Notes: generated from the letters alone by a model not told the origin. A stretch of DNA of 43,114 nt from Pseudolabrys sp. (GCA_029945495.1 JAQSCR010000221.1:1-43114), one strand, 5' to 3'. Positions 1 through 11,203 are shown, counted from the first letter of the stretch. Translations and numbers: made by a program.

Positions 1-51
1 GCTGGCGGCTTGAGCTGGCCGCTGGTCGCCTGGGTGGTTTGAAAGCGACTA

Positions 52-108
52 TCGTCCCTGACGAAGCACAATCACGATCTGCTCCGCGCTGAACCTCTTC
101 GTCGGCAT
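52..108 (-). pseudogene. IS3-family OrfA N-terminal remnant
   Basis: Reading leftward from an ATG at 106-108, the first 19 codons give MPTKRFSAEQIVIVLRQGR followed by a stop at 49-51. This matches the usual opening of IS3-family OrfA (a helix-turn-helix protein that starts with a K-R-F-x-x-E-Q-I pattern). The rest of OrfA and all of OrfB are absent within the window, so it is a dead fragment. The match is from memory of the family and the fragment is short. Confidence 0.6.
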
Positions 109-339
109 AAGCGACGCCCGCATTGCAGATAATCAGAGCTTTTCAACGCCGAAAAGGCGATGGCACGAGCCCAACTCTTGAACCACTAACATGTATGTTA
201 TTGATATTGCTTGCGCTGTCAGAAAACAGACCCGATCTCGCGCGACTACAAACGCATGATCAATCTGCGACTGATCTGTAGGCCGGCGCGGATTGGCAAA
301 GTCTGCAAGTATGAACAGAACCGCCACTTTGTACGTGCT
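109..339. other. gene-free stretch
   Basis: No convincing gene is seen. A 64-codon leftward frame (133-327) has no recognisable family. The stretch joins an IS fragment to an HlyD-like fragment and looks like decayed sequence. Confidence 0.4.
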
Positions 340-565
340 TGCGTCGAGATCAGGTCAAGGCCGACGATGCCATTCCGACGCCCTCGCCTGCGCCGCTGCT
401 CGATCCGCACGGCCGCCGCGAAGCTGAGGAACGCCTGGGCGGCGCTGAAGCCAGCCGCTTACGCAGCAAGGCTGTGTTCGAGCGCGCGCAGGCTCAGGCA
501 GTGCAAGCCAAGAACGATCTCGATCGAGCCCGGACCTTGACTGAGCGCGGCGCCCAGGTCGAGTA
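340..565 (+). pseudogene. HlyD-like periplasmic adaptor fragment
   Basis: The frame contains an alanine, arginine and glutamate-rich heptad stretch of the type found in the alpha-helical hairpin of HlyD/RND efflux adaptor proteins: a PAPLLDP segment, then EAEERLGGAEA, then DLDRARTLTERGA. In intact adaptors (350-420 residues) this hairpin sits in the middle. Here there is no signal peptide, no lipoyl domain on either side, and the similarity stops near 565. I read it as an internal fragment of a lost efflux gene. The family assignment rests on pattern only. Confidence 0.5.
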
Positions 566-738
566 TTATGTCACAATGACAGTGTTTGCCGAGGCTCGCC
601 ATCGAGCGAGTTAACAGACGCCGTTTCATCGCCGTCACACTAGGCTCGATGCAGGGCACGGTCTATCGCGCAGAGAAAATTCTCGCTTGCGGTGATCCGG
701 TTTCCGAGAAGCAGGTCAAGGTCAGTCAGATCCGGCCG

Positions 739-1455
739 TTACGGCATCGAAAGCCGTCGGCTGCGGAGACCAAGCATTTGTCCGCAAACATCTTCCATGT
801 TCGCTACATGAAAGCCTTCGGCAAGATCGGGCGCGTTCTCGACAAGGCATTCCTTCAGCGCTCCAGTGTAGTTGACTTTGCCATCGCGGCTGACCGTCAG
901 GCCGTTCTTGCGCTCGAAGGCCGCGTTCCACTCGACTGCCTCCTCCCGCCCAAGATGCTTCGGCAGGGATTGCGCGATTTTACCCTTCGACAGCGTTACC
1001 GGGTATCCGCCGGGAAGCCCGGCTGGGCCCGGGACATGCCCGGACCATTCCAGGTTTGCAGACATCGCCAGAAGCATCGGCACGCCGCTCGCCCCTGAGA
1101 TATCGATCACGGGCTCCGGCGTAAGCTGAACCGCCGCAAACCGCTCAAAGACGTCATCGATCTCGACGTCGTCGATCCAGACTCGGGGAGGAACGCCGCC
1201 ACGCTCTGCGGCAGGACGTCTCCAGGCGCCGAGGTTCTGGTAGTGAGCGAGCAGCTTGATCGCGGCGCCAGCCGGCGCGACGCCAGATCCGGCCATGACA
1301 TTGGAGAGGATGGCAACATTGCCCATGCCGCAGGCCACCTCATGGCCCATTGCCGTGATCAAGCCATTCACAACATCGGGAAAGCTGCAATTGACGAGGA
1401 CGATCGGCTCACCACTTTTGGAGATTGCGGCCGCCACGCGCGAACTGATGAGTGC
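739..1455 (-). pseudogene. 5'-truncated conserved protein, function unknown
   Basis: An open frame of about 239 codons is preceded in frame by a TAG at 1456-1458. The first possible start is a GTG at 1435-1437, giving 232 residues. The protein reads like the C-terminal part of a longer enzyme: it begins abruptly in a strand-like segment (IVLVNCSFPDVVNG), has a glycine-rich turn (ACGMGNVA), and ends with a charged helical tail. No N-terminal nucleotide-binding domain is present. Codon use is normal for the window, so loss of the 5' end may be recent. I do not recognise the family with certainty; a dehydrogenase-like fold is only a guess. Confidence 0.5.
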
Positions 1456-1556
1456 CTAGAAAACGGCTGTGGCACTAAGCCCTCCCTTCGCGAAAAGACG
1501 CGGAACACGGCCTTTGGCGCGCGTGTTGTCATGACATTCATCCGAGCGCTCTTCTC

Positions 1557-3080
<1,524 letters not shown>

Positions 3081-3114
3081 GTCGGTTTCCAGTCTGCTAT
3101 TTCAGATTAAGGTT

Positions 3115-4398
3115 TCAAAAACGGGCGTCGGCGAGATGCGAAACTTGAGCACCGACCTCGTAGTACGCCTCCTTGACGGCGCGCAACGGGGCCGCGGCGG
3201 GTTCGGTCACGGGCAACGGCAAATCTTTTTCGCCAATGCGCCCCAGCGTCAACGCGGCAAGACAGTGGCCGAACACCGTACCGGGCGCGATGCCACGTCC
3301 GTTATAGCCGCTGAAAGAAACGACATTGCGGCCGAGCCGATGGAAGCGCGGCAGATTATCGACCGTCATGCCGATCTTGCCGTACCACTCGGTCTCGAAG
3401 GCAACGTCCTTCAGTTGAGGAAACAGTTTCGTCATTGCGCGCCGGCCCCAGCCGCGATGAATCGGCACGCCGGACCCGCGCAGCGCACCGACGCTGCCAA
3501 AGATGAAACGCCCGGCGTCATCGAATCGGAATGAACTCAACACTTCCTTGGTGTCCCAGGCGCCTTGCCGCTCCGGCAGAATGGAACGGCGCAGGCTGTC
3601 GCTCAGCGGCTTGGTCGCCATGTTGAAATAGGGCAGATGGATCAATTCGGTACGCAAAGCCGGCCAGACCGAGCTGGTATAGGCATTGGTGGCAACGATG
3701 ACTGACGGTGCCTGCGCAACACCGCGCGGCGTGCTCAAGCGCCACGTCGAACCATCATCGTCAGCCGCGACCACCGGGCTCGATGTGCAGATCGTCACCC
3801 CCGCCGCAACGGCGGCATGGGCGAGCCCGCGCACATAGGCCAACGGCTGAATGGTGCCTGCCCGCTCGTCGAGCAGCGAACCGGCATAAGCCGTCGTACC
3901 GATCTTGCGCGCGGTCTCATTGGCATCGAAGAGGCGCACCGGCGCGCCGCGCGCCTGCCACTGCCGCGCCCTTTCTTTCAATTCCGTCAGACCGCCAGCC
4001 CCGACCGCGCAGTGCAATGTGCCGTTCGGCACGGCTCCGCAGGCAATACCGTGGTGCTTGATGAGATCGAAGACAGCACGCGGCGCATTGCCGAGGAGAT
4101 CAAGCAGCCGCGCGCCATAAGTGGCGCCCAGTATCGCCGGCAGTTCGTCGGGCATCACCCACATGCCGGCATTGACCAGACCGACATTGCGGCCGGAACC
4201 GCCAAAACCGATCTCGACAGCTTCCAGCACGGCGACCTTGGCGCCGCCCTCGGCGAGATGCAGCGCCGCAGACAAACCGGTGAAGCCAGCGCCGATGACC
4301 ACTACATCGACATTGGTCTCACCGTCGAGCGCGTGCGACGCCGGCGGCGGCGGAGCAGTCTGCTCCCAAAGGCCATGGCTGCGAGGGTCGTCTTTCAT
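3115..4398 (-). CDS. amaA: FAD-dependent L-pipecolate oxidase
   Basis: This 427-residue protein of the DadA/glycine-oxidase fold resembles Pseudomonas AmaA, which oxidises L-pipecolate to piperideine-6-carboxylate. The N-terminus carries a short LWEQTAPPPP leader, then an FAD dinucleotide-binding loop (VVIGAGFTGLSAALHL) and the acidic end of the second strand (VLEA). A GGSGRNVGLVNAGMW segment follows, as in AmaA, and GYNGRGIAPGTVFG near the C-terminus closes the flavin site. It lies between hglS (75-base gap) and amaB (34-base gap). The family also contains other amine oxidases, and the exact substrate is inferred from the amaB/hglS context. Confidence 0.82.
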   Translation of the reverse strand: MKDDPRSHGLWEQTAPPPPASHALDGETNVDVVVIGAGFTGLSAALHLAEGGAKVAVLEAVEIGFGGSGRNVGLVNAGMWVMPDELPAILGATYGARLLDLLGNAPRAVFDLIKHHGIACGAVPNGTLHCAVGAGGLTELKERARQWQARGAPVRLFDANETARKIGTTAYAGSLLDERAGTIQPLAYVRGLAHAAVAAGVTICTSSPVVAADDDGSTWRLSTPRGVAQAPSVIVATNAYTSSVWPALRTELIHLPYFNMATKPLSDSLRRSILPERQGAWDTKEVLSSFRFDDAGRFIFGSVGALRGSGVPIHRGWGRRAMTKLFPQLKDVAFETEWYGKIGMTVDNLPRFHRLGRNVVSFSGYNGRGIAPGTVFGHCLAALTLGRIGEKDLPLPVTEPAAAPLRAVKEAYYEVGAQVSHLADARF

Positions 4399-4474
4399 CG
4401 GCGAAGCGCTTTCAAAGAAGCTGGCTTATCGTGCCAGATCGGCCTTTCCCGTGCCATGGGCGACTGCGCATGGC

Positions 4475-5883
4475 TCACGGCAGTGCCGGCGCGACAGCCG
4501 TGGCAGCGCTCCGACGCAGCGCGGCCCGCACGGCGGCGATCGAGGCCAATTGCGCTTGCTCGTAAACGTGAAATTCATCCAGAACCGGCACGCCAAGCGC
4601 TTCAACGAAAGCTTGCTTGGCAGCATTGGTGTCGTAAAGGCGCTGCTCCTCGCCGCCCAGATTGGATTGGAAAATGCCAGCCGCGCTGACCGGCAAGAAA
4701 TCCTCGTAAACCATCGGATAGGCGCTGACGACGCCGAGCGTCACCATTTCCTCGATCGGCAATGCGTCCACCCCGGCAGGAATGTCCCGGTCCTTCGGGT
4801 CCTTGAGGGCGTATTTGAAATAACCAAGACCGGCAAGGCGCAGTGTGTCGTAATTTTCAGGAAAGGTTGCGAACGCGGCGGCAAGGCGCTCGTTATAGCC
4901 CTGCGAGCCTTCGTTGGTTTCACCTTGGCCGTCGACGCCATCCCGCCGCGCCGATGCCAACAGCTCATCATAGAGTGCGCGACCTTTGCGGCTCAGCGCC
5001 AGGCCGCGCTGCTCGATCTCGCCGAAGCGGGCGGTGTGCGTGCCGGCTACCGTCGCGTCGCCGTTCCGAAACAGGATCGACTCTTCGAGCGCCTTGAACT
5101 CGTTTGCCTAAGCAGAATCGGGCATGCCCGTCGTGGCGGGCCTTCGATGACCGCCTTGGCGGCAATACCGCGCGCCGGCATGCGGGCCTGCACTGCATCG
5201 ATATCCAATGTGCGCGGCGTCAGATGGTTGATGTGCGGCCCCTTGAAGGCGACGACATCCGCGATCAGGCGATGCGCCTCGCTCAGCCGACGATAGGTCT
5301 CGGCGTCGATGGTCGCTTCGCTGTGCCATTGAAAGATGCGCACTGCCTCGGCTACGAAGCGCGCCGCCTCATTCTCATCAAGCCCACCTTCGCGCTCGAA
5401 GCGGGCGATGAGATCTACGATCTCATCCGAGAAGATACGGCGGCGGGCGAGAATGGCCTCGATCTCGCGGCGCAAAGCTCGGTCGTCGATCAGATCGAGG
5501 CGCAGGAGGGACGTGAAGACACGAAATGGGTTATTGGCGAGCGCGGTTTCGCCGACCGGTCGGAGCGCCGTCGAGTGCACCGGCACGCCGGCGGCCGACA
5601 GATCGTAGTAGCCAACCGGTACCATACCCATGACGGCGAACAGCCGACGGATGAAAGAGAGCTCTTCTGGCGTGCCGAGTCGGATCGCGCCGTGGCGCTC
5701 GACATTGATGCGATCGAGATCGTCGCTTGCAGAGAGCTGGGCATGGAGCTTGGCGTTGGCGCCCAAGGTTTCGCCGTTCACTTCGGCCACCAGGTCCAGG
5801 AGCGCACCGTACTGGGGCACCTCCGACTTATACATTCTCGACATGGCTTGGGAAAACGCGGCTCGGATATCGTCCGGTCGCAT
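4475..5883 (-). pseudogene. hglS: 2-oxoadipate dioxygenase/decarboxylase, frameshifted
   Basis: Two overlapping leftward frames together make one DUF1338/HglS protein of about 469 residues. HglS is a non-haem Fe(II) enzyme that converts 2-oxoadipate to D-2-hydroxyglutarate in lysine breakdown. The first frame (start ATG 5881-5883) has VERHGAIRLG with candidate metal His64 and substrate Arg68, and GPHINHLTPR with His217. Its reading drifts after CPILLRQTS. The second frame resumes at once with the expected FKALEESILFRNGD and the third metal ligand region ARFGEIEQRG, and ends at 4475. Restoring one base near 5098-5101 joins them. The gene heads the amaA/amaB operon and diverges from a LysR gene. 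It may be a true pseudogene or a sequence error. Confidence 0.85.
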
Positions 5884-6083
5884 ACAGGTCTTCAAAGGCG
5901 CACGATTTTTTACATATATGTTTGATTTTATTGGCATATTTTGTCGTTCGACGGGCGCTGCGGTATATCACTTTTGTCCGTTCTGGCCCTGGATGCAAAC
6001 GACGTTCTTGCCTAACATCATGATCAAATGGAATGTTATCGCGTCGGGACGACCGGCGCTGGGCCTTTCCCGGAGTCTGACAC
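5884..6083. promoter_or_regulatory. divergent hglS/lysR promoter region
   Basis: This 200-base AT-richer stretch separates hglS (leftward) from the LysR gene (rightward). It holds a perfect 10-base palindrome ACATATATGT at 5912-5921, just upstream of the hglS start. LysR proteins usually bind such divergent regions at short AT-rich dyads, so this is a reasonable operator candidate, but no second half-site with standard spacing was found. The hglS frame stays open up to 5937, so a longer N-terminus cannot be excluded. Confidence 0.4.
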
Positions 6084-6983
6084 ATGGCGATTCCTCGCCG
6101 CTTTCTCCCCTCGATGTCGCTGCTCTATGCCTTCGAAGGCGCCGCCCGCGCCGAGAGCTTCACTGCCGCTGCGGCGGAGCTGAATCTGACGCAAAGCGCC
6201 GTCAGCCGCCAGATCCGTGCGCTGGAAGACATGCTCGGCTGCACCTTGTTCCTGCGTGAACGCCAGACTGTGAAACTGACCGCGGCCGGCGAGGCCTATG
6301 CCGGCGAAATCCGCGAAGCGTTGCAGCATATCGCAACGGCGACGCTCGGGCTGCGCGCCAATCCCAGTGGCGGGAGTCTCAATCTGGCGATCCTGCCCAC
6401 CTTCGGCACGCGCTGGTTGGCGCCGCGGCTACCCAGTTTTCTTGCCGAAAACCCAGGGATTACCATCAATCTCACAACGAGGTTGGCCCCGTTCGATTTT
6501 CAGTTCGACCAGGTCGATGCCGCCATTCACTTTGGCAGCGCCGACTGGTCGGGCGCCGAGCTTGAACTCTTGATGGGTGAGATGGTCGTGCCGGCCTGCA
6601 GTCCGGAACTGCGCGAACGGCTTCAGATCAGAAAGCCCGAGGACCTGCAGAAGGCCCCGCTTCTGCATCTCGTGTCTCGTCCCGACGCCTGGGAGCGCTG
6701 GTTTCAGGCGATGGGGATCGAGGCGGACGATGTTCACGGCATGCTGATCGACCAATTCGCCACCGCGGCGCAAGCGGCGATGGCCGGCTTGGGCGTGGCA
6801 CTGTTGCCGACATTTCTTATCGAGGCGGAACTGGCGCGTGGCGATCTGGTCGAACCGGTCGAAGGTGCGATGAGCAGCTCAGGGCACTATTATCTCGCGT
6901 GGCCACCCAAACGCGCGTCCTATCCGCCGCTGCAGGCATTCCGCGCGTGGCTGAAGAAACTTCTCGCAACGCCAGTGACCTGA
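6084..6983 (+). CDS. LysR-family transcriptional regulator (GcvA-like)
   Basis: This 299-residue protein has a typical N-terminal winged helix-turn-helix (residues 10-70; SFTAAAAELNLTQSAVSRQI) and a type-2 periplasmic-binding-like effector domain. The sequence LLYAFEGAARAESFTAAA and the short YYLAWPP near the C-terminus place it near the GcvA/amino-acid subgroup. A Shine-Dalgarno-like CGGAG lies 8 bases before the ATG. It is divergent from hglS-amaA-amaB and is the natural candidate regulator of that operon, with 2-oxoadipate, 2-aminoadipate or pipecolate as possible effector. The effector is inference. Confidence 0.9.
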   Translation: MAIPRRFLPSMSLLYAFEGAARAESFTAAAAELNLTQSAVSRQIRALEDMLGCTLFLRERQTVKLTAAGEAYAGEIREALQHIATATLGLRANPSGGSLNLAILPTFGTRWLAPRLPSFLAENPGITINLTTRLAPFDFQFDQVDAAIHFGSADWSGAELELLMGEMVVPACSPELRERLQIRKPEDLQKAPLLHLVSRPDAWERWFQAMGIEADDVHGMLIDQFATAAQAAMAGLGVALLPTFLIEAELARGDLVEPVEGAMSSSGHYYLAWPPKRASYPPLQAFRAWLKKLLATPVT

Positions 6984-7033
6984 CCGTCATCCGCAGCCTG
7001 TGGTTTTGTCGCGATCACCAGAATATCTAGGTT

Positions 7034-7165
7034 CATCGAAATCAGCGACGCATCTCCACCGACGGCCGCAGCGTTGACGGAGAAGGTCTGTTCGGTCGCA
7101 AATCGTTGCAGATAGTCCGGGCCCCCAACGCATTTGCGCGCTTGGTAAACGAGAAGCTGGACACC
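7034..7165 (-). pseudogene. putA C-terminal remnant
   Basis: A leftward frame carries GGPDYLQRFATEQTFSVNAA followed by AVGGDASLIS. This closely follows the end of PutA (bifunctional proline dehydrogenase / pyrroline-5-carboxylate dehydrogenase), where the aldehyde dehydrogenase domain finishes with a GGP-Y-L-RF-TE stretch and a TAAGGN-SLL tail. The preceding SGVQLLVYQAR shows a degraded version of the GVQPFGG-GLSGTGPKAGG segment. Nothing else of the roughly 1000-residue protein is present, so it is a decayed 3' end. Confidence 0.6.
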
Positions 7166-7715
7166 GGAGACGTGAACGTCCGGAGGTCTTACAGACGCCT
7201 GCGGCTTGTGCAACGGCCTTCGGCGCCTGCCCGCTCGCAACTTGCCGGACAATCCGCTCTCGACCTGACGGCGTTAGACGGGCATTCTTGAGGAGTTCAT
7301 CCAGTCCTCCTCCCGAGAAATCTAAAGTCTCGAAACCTTCGGCTTCCCAAGTCCGGACCGGATGGATAACGTATTGAAAGCTCGCAGCTAGTCAATGTCT
7401 GCTGTTGGCGCAATTTACGTGCCCGCGACGGTTTGTCCGCGATTGACCCAAAGCGAGACACAGCCTTCCGGCGAAATTGCGCCGGCTCGTGGCCGCCGCC
7501 ATCTGTCGGATCTGCCGCGTTGCGGCCTATCACATACTGGCCCTGTCCGCCCAGAGAGCGAGAACACACTCTTATCCTATGGGCTATTAGTATAGGCACC
7601 GGACTTCGCATGGGTTCCTGCGTGCGCGAGAACGAACTGAACATGGGGCGGCGCTGCGGGATTTGCTTTAGTGTGATACGGACGCAAGGCAAAAATCTCC
7701 GCACTGGACCCGCGC
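7166..7715. other. gene-free stretch with possible dispersed repeat
   Basis: No gene can be supported. Around 7392-7460 there is a stretch with AATGTCTGCTGTTGG and a TTGTCCGC...CCCAAAGCGAGACA motif. It resembles the short dispersed repeats often found between genes in Bradyrhizobium-like genomes; a related AATGTCCGTTGCTGG occurs near 27509. Otherwise nothing is seen before the membrane protein gene. Confidence 0.35.
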
Positions 7716-9719
7716 ATGGCTTCGCTCGTCAACAGTCTGATCTGCGCCGGCGCCGCGATCGTCATCTATGCCTGTATCGGCCTGCCGCTGGCGTTACGCG
7801 TCGCGTCACGCCCGCTGGCGCTGATGCTGGCGCCCGCTTTGGGTTGGGCGATACACAGCGTCGTGGCGCTGCCGCTGTTTTTCGCCGTCGGCCTGTCGCG
7901 CCCGACTGCGGTCTCCGTGTTCGTCGTTCCGCTTCTCGGGGCTATCGCCGCTCTCTACAAGGATCGCGCTTGGCAAGGCGAGGCCGTGTTCGCTCGCATC
8001 CCAGCACTGGCGCTCGCCGGTGCGGCGCTGCTGGCGCTCGTCGTCATGGCTGCGGTACTACCAAAAATATCGTCCGATGGAGTAGCGCTCGCCGGGCCGA
8101 TCTTCGACCACTCCAAGATTGCGATGATCGATGAGATGGCGCGACTCGGTGTGCCGCCCGGCAATCCGTTTTTCGGCGGCGAGGGCAGCCCGGCGCGGCT
8201 TTCGTACTATTATCTCTGGCACTTCAGTGCCGCCGAATTCTCACTGCTGCTCAATATTAGCGGTTGGGAAGCCGACGCCGGGCTTTCCTGGTTCACCGGT
8301 TTTGCCTCGCTCGGCGTGCTGATCGGGCTTTCCGTGCGGGTGAGCGGCCGCGCCGTCGCGGCGTTGTGGGTCATCGCCTTTGCCGCAGGCGGATCGCTGC
8401 GGCCCTTGTTCTATGGGCTGTTCGGCGTCGACCGCACCGAGGAAATTGCCGGTTATCAGTCTGGCTTCGGCGGCTGGCTGTTTCAAACCTCGTGGGCGCC
8501 GCAGCACTCCGCCTCGGCCACGGTTGCGCTGCTCGCGCTCTATCTTCTTGTCGAGGTCTGCAAACGGCCGGGCAGGTCGACCGTGCTGCTGTTGGCGCTC
8601 ACCATGGCGGCCGGCTTTGAAAGCTCGACTTGGGTCGGCGGCGTCGCGTTTCCGCTGGCCGCCGCGCCGGTTGCGTTGGTCATGTTGGCGCGCGCTGCAC
8701 CGCGGCAGCGAATGGGCATCGTCATTGGCCTCGCCATTGCCGCGTTGCTGGCGCTGCTGTTGATATCTCCGTTCCTCTACGATCAATGGCAGATGACGGC
8801 GTTGCGCGGTGACGGCCCGCCGATCAAGCTGGAGCCGAACGGAATTCTCGGCGAATATGTGTCGGCTATTGTTGGCGGAAAATTCGGCGCCTGGGCCGCC
8901 AGCCTCGCGAATGGCGCAGCCTACTGGCTCATTTATCTTCCCGTCGAGTTTCCGGCGTTTTATCTCACCGGATTGGTTACGCTCTATGTTGTGTTAAAAG
9001 ACCGAGCGCTATCGCCCGAGCGCCGCGCCTTGGCGGTTGCATTCGCGCTGGCGATTGCCGCGAGCCTTACGGCGTCATGGCTGCTGGTCAGCACCTTGGG
9101 CGACAACAACGATCTCGGCTGGCGCGCCATACTGCCGGGCATGATGCTGCTGATGGTCTTCGCCGCCGCCGGACTGTCGCGTCTGACATTCCAGCGGCAC
9201 GCAATAGCGCTCGTCGCCGGCGGTGCGCTCGTGTTACTCGCCATTCCCGACGGCGCCCGTTTCGCCGGCGGCAATATTGCCGGCACGCCGGGCGTCTCCG
9301 CCAAGGCCTTCGCCGCGACGCCAGAACTGTGGCAGGCGGTGCGGCGCGTCACACCTGACGCCGACCGCGTCGCCAACAATCCGCTCGCCATGGAGCATGT
9401 CACGCCGTGGAGCGTGAACATCGGCTGGGCGCTGATGGGCAATCGCCGCTCCTGCTACGCCAACGCCGCGCTGGTCGGGCCGTTCTCGGCGCTGCCGAAA
9501 GCGCGCCAGGATGAGATCGAAGTGCAATTCGTCCGCACCTTCGCCGGTCAGGCCAAGGCTGGCGATATCGAGCAACTGGCGACGCAATTCAAATGCGCCA
9601 CCGCGGTAGTCACGCCCGAGGATGGCGCGTGGACCAACGATCCGTTTGCCAGCAGCACGGTTTATCGTCTGGCGGAAGGCAACGCCAACTGGCGGATTTA
9701 CCGCGTCGTCGGCCGTTAA
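7716..9719 (+). CDS. multi-pass membrane protein, possible GT-C type glycosyltransferase
   Basis: This 667-residue protein has roughly a dozen hydrophobic segments from residue 8 to about 520 and a soluble C-terminal part of about 140 residues. The loop after the early membrane segments has PGNPFFGGEGSPARLSYYYL, resembling the aromatic and acidic first loop of lipid-linked-sugar glycosyltransferases of GT-C topology. The C-terminal part has WSVNIGWALMGNRRSCYAN. The gene sits a few kb before a GT2, a DUF2064 transferase and an epimerase, which fits a role in surface glycan assembly. Its stop overlaps the stop of the convergent oxidoreductase gene by 3 bases. The family is not recognised with certainty. 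Confidence 0.75.
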   Translation: MASLVNSLICAGAAIVIYACIGLPLALRVASRPLALMLAPALGWAIHSVVALPLFFAVGLSRPTAVSVFVVPLLGAIAALYKDRAWQGEAVFARIPALALAGAALLALVVMAAVLPKISSDGVALAGPIFDHSKIAMIDEMARLGVPPGNPFFGGEGSPARLSYYYLWHFSAAEFSLLLNISGWEADAGLSWFTGFASLGVLIGLSVRVSGRAVAALWVIAFAAGGSLRPLFYGLFGVDRTEEIAGYQSGFGGWLFQTSWAPQHSASATVALLALYLLVEVCKRPGRSTVLLLALTMAAGFESSTWVGGVAFPLAAAPVALVMLARAAPRQRMGIVIGLAIAALLALLLISPFLYDQWQMTALRGDGPPIKLEPNGILGEYVSAIVGGKFGAWAASLANGAAYWLIYLPVEFPAFYLTGLVTLYVVLKDRALSPERRALAVAFALAIAASLTASWLLVSTLGDNNDLGWRAILPGMMLLMVFAAAGLSRLTFQRHAIALVAGGALVLLAIPDGARFAGGNIAGTPGVSAKAFAATPELWQAVRRVTPDADRVANNPLAMEHVTPWSVNIGWALMGNRRSCYANAALVGPFSALPKARQDEIEVQFVRTFAGQAKAGDIEQLATQFKCATAVVTPEDGAWTNDPFASSTVYRLAEGNANWRIYRVVGR

Positions 9720-10507
9720 AGCCCGGCGAACCAGTTGAAGCCCTGCTTCGACCAATAGGTCGGCACGAAGCTGTTGGTCACCTCCATCGCGGTGATCCAC
9801 TTCGCGTTCTTGAAGCCGAGTTTGGTTGAGGTGCGCAATCGCAGCGGAAAGCCGAACGGATCGGTGATCGGTTCGCGCGCGTATTTGGTCGCCAGAATGG
9901 TCTGCGGGTGCAGCGCCGTCGCCATGTCGAGCGTCTCGGTGTAGCCGTCGGCGCATTTGAACGCGATATATTTGGCGCGCGTGTCGGCGCCGATACGCTT
10001 GAGAAATTCGGCAAGGCTGACGCCCGACCACTGGCCGATATAGTCCCAGCCTTCGACGCAGATGTGGCGAACGATGATTTCCTGCTCCGGCAGTTTGTAG
10101 ATCTGCTCGGCGGTCCACGGCGTCTTATTGTCGATCAGTCCGGCCAGCTCCAGCTTCCACGCTTTGCCGTCGACAGGTTTGACGTCCTCGATTTCGTAAT
10201 ACGCATTGAAGCGTGGCGGTTTGACCACCTGATCGACGCTGTAGGTCGGCGCCAGCTTGTTGGGATTGAACAGTAGCGCCTGCACGCTGTCGTTCAGTGA
10301 CGACACCGCCCGCAGAACCGACTGGACCGTATCGGTATCGCTGACCGAGCAGCCGGTCAGCATGGTGAGCGCGCCGAGCGAGACCGTGCCACGCAACAGA
10401 TTGCGGCGGTTGATCTCGGCGACCAGCTTGCGGCCTTCGTCGAGCGGACTCTGGTCGCTGCCGTTCTGCGGCCGGACGATCGAGCGCGAGGGCGATTTGA
10501 TAGCCAT
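9716..10507 (-). CDS. molybdopterin-dependent oxidoreductase (sulfite oxidase/MsrP fold)
   Basis: This 263-residue protein has a long N-terminus with a Tat-like signal (NRRNLLRGTVSLGALTMLTG) whose last residues LTGC also form a possible lipobox at Cys53. The catalytic part carries RHICVEGWDYIGQWSGVSL, where Cys150 is the expected ligand to molybdenum, and KYIAFKCADGYTETLD. This is the compact sulfite-oxidase domain without a dimerisation or haem domain, as in YedY/MsrP. It follows 12 bases after a cytochrome b gene on the same strand, so the pair is probably a periplasmic reductase or dehydrogenase with its quinone-linked membrane partner. The substrate is unknown. Confidence 0.85.
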   Translation of the reverse strand: MAIKSPSRSIVRPQNGSDQSPLDEGRKLVAEINRRNLLRGTVSLGALTMLTGCSVSDTDTVQSVLRAVSSLNDSVQALLFNPNKLAPTYSVDQVVKPPRFNAYYEIEDVKPVDGKAWKLELAGLIDNKTPWTAEQIYKLPEQEIIVRHICVEGWDYIGQWSGVSLAEFLKRIGADTRAKYIAFKCADGYTETLDMATALHPQTILATKYAREPITDPFGFPLRLRTSTKLGFKNAKWITAMEVTNSFVPTYWSKQGFNWFAGL

Positions 10508-10519
10508 GGTGTCAGTCCG

Positions 10520-11203
10520 TCATTGCGCGGCAACGGGGTGAGCGTCTGGCGCATCGGGCACGTCGGGTCCGCCGGTGACCATGGCACCGATGGTCTTCGG
10601 TACCAGCAGCGCCAGCGCGACGGGAATAACCAAGAAGCCGACGATTGCCGTCATGCCGATGAAATGCGCCAGCCGTCCGCCCTGGAAGCCGTAAAACAGC
10701 GACAGCAATTCCTGGAATTGCACCGGCTTCCAGATCGCCAGGCCGGACAGCACCTGTACGGCGATGATCAGCATGATGCCGACATAGAGCGTCTTCTGCA
10801 CTGCGTTGTAGTGCGTGATGTCGTCATGCGCGAGCTTGAAGCTTAGTGCGTCGCGCACATCGGCGATGATTTCGCGCGGACTTATCGGCAGCAATTTGCG
10901 CCGGAAGCGGCCGGTGAAAAAGCCGTAGATGAGGTAACACAGGCCGTTGATAGCCAGCAGCCACATGGCGAAGAAATGGATTTGCAGGCCGTGCTGCGCC
11001 CAGTGGCCGAACGTCATCCAGTCCGGGAAATGCAGCCAGCCGAAAAGCACCTCGTCGTTATAGATCTTCCAGCCGCTGCCGATCAGCATGATCATGGCGA
11101 CAGCATTGATCCAGTGCATCGTTCGCACCGCAGCCGGATGCAGTTTGCGATGACGGCGAGTTGATTTGACCGTGAGTGTGTCCGTCATGATGGTCTGGCT
11201 CAT
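10520..11203 (-). CDS. cytochrome b561-type membrane subunit
   Basis: This 227-residue protein has four or five membrane segments. Probable haem-ligand histidines lie in RTMHWINAVAMIMLIGSG, HWAQHGLQIHFFAMW, HYNAVQKTLY and GRLAHFIGMTAI. It is of the type found as the b-haem subunit of formate, thiosulfate and related reductases. The ATG at 11201-11203 is preferred because the open frame upstream has only a TTG at 11252-11254; an ATG at 11186-11188 is also possible. The gene precedes the molybdopterin oxidoreductase by 12 bases and is its likely electron donor or acceptor at the membrane. Confidence 0.85.
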   Translation of the reverse strand: MSQTIMTDTLTVKSTRRHRKLHPAAVRTMHWINAVAMIMLIGSGWKIYNDEVLFGWLHFPDWMTFGHWAQHGLQIHFFAMWLLAINGLCYLIYGFFTGRFRRKLLPISPREIIADVRDALSFKLAHDDITHYNAVQKTLYVGIMLIIAVQVLSGLAIWKPVQFQELLSLFYGFQGGRLAHFIGMTAIVGFLVIPVALALLVPKTIGAMVTGGPDVPDAPDAHPVAAQ

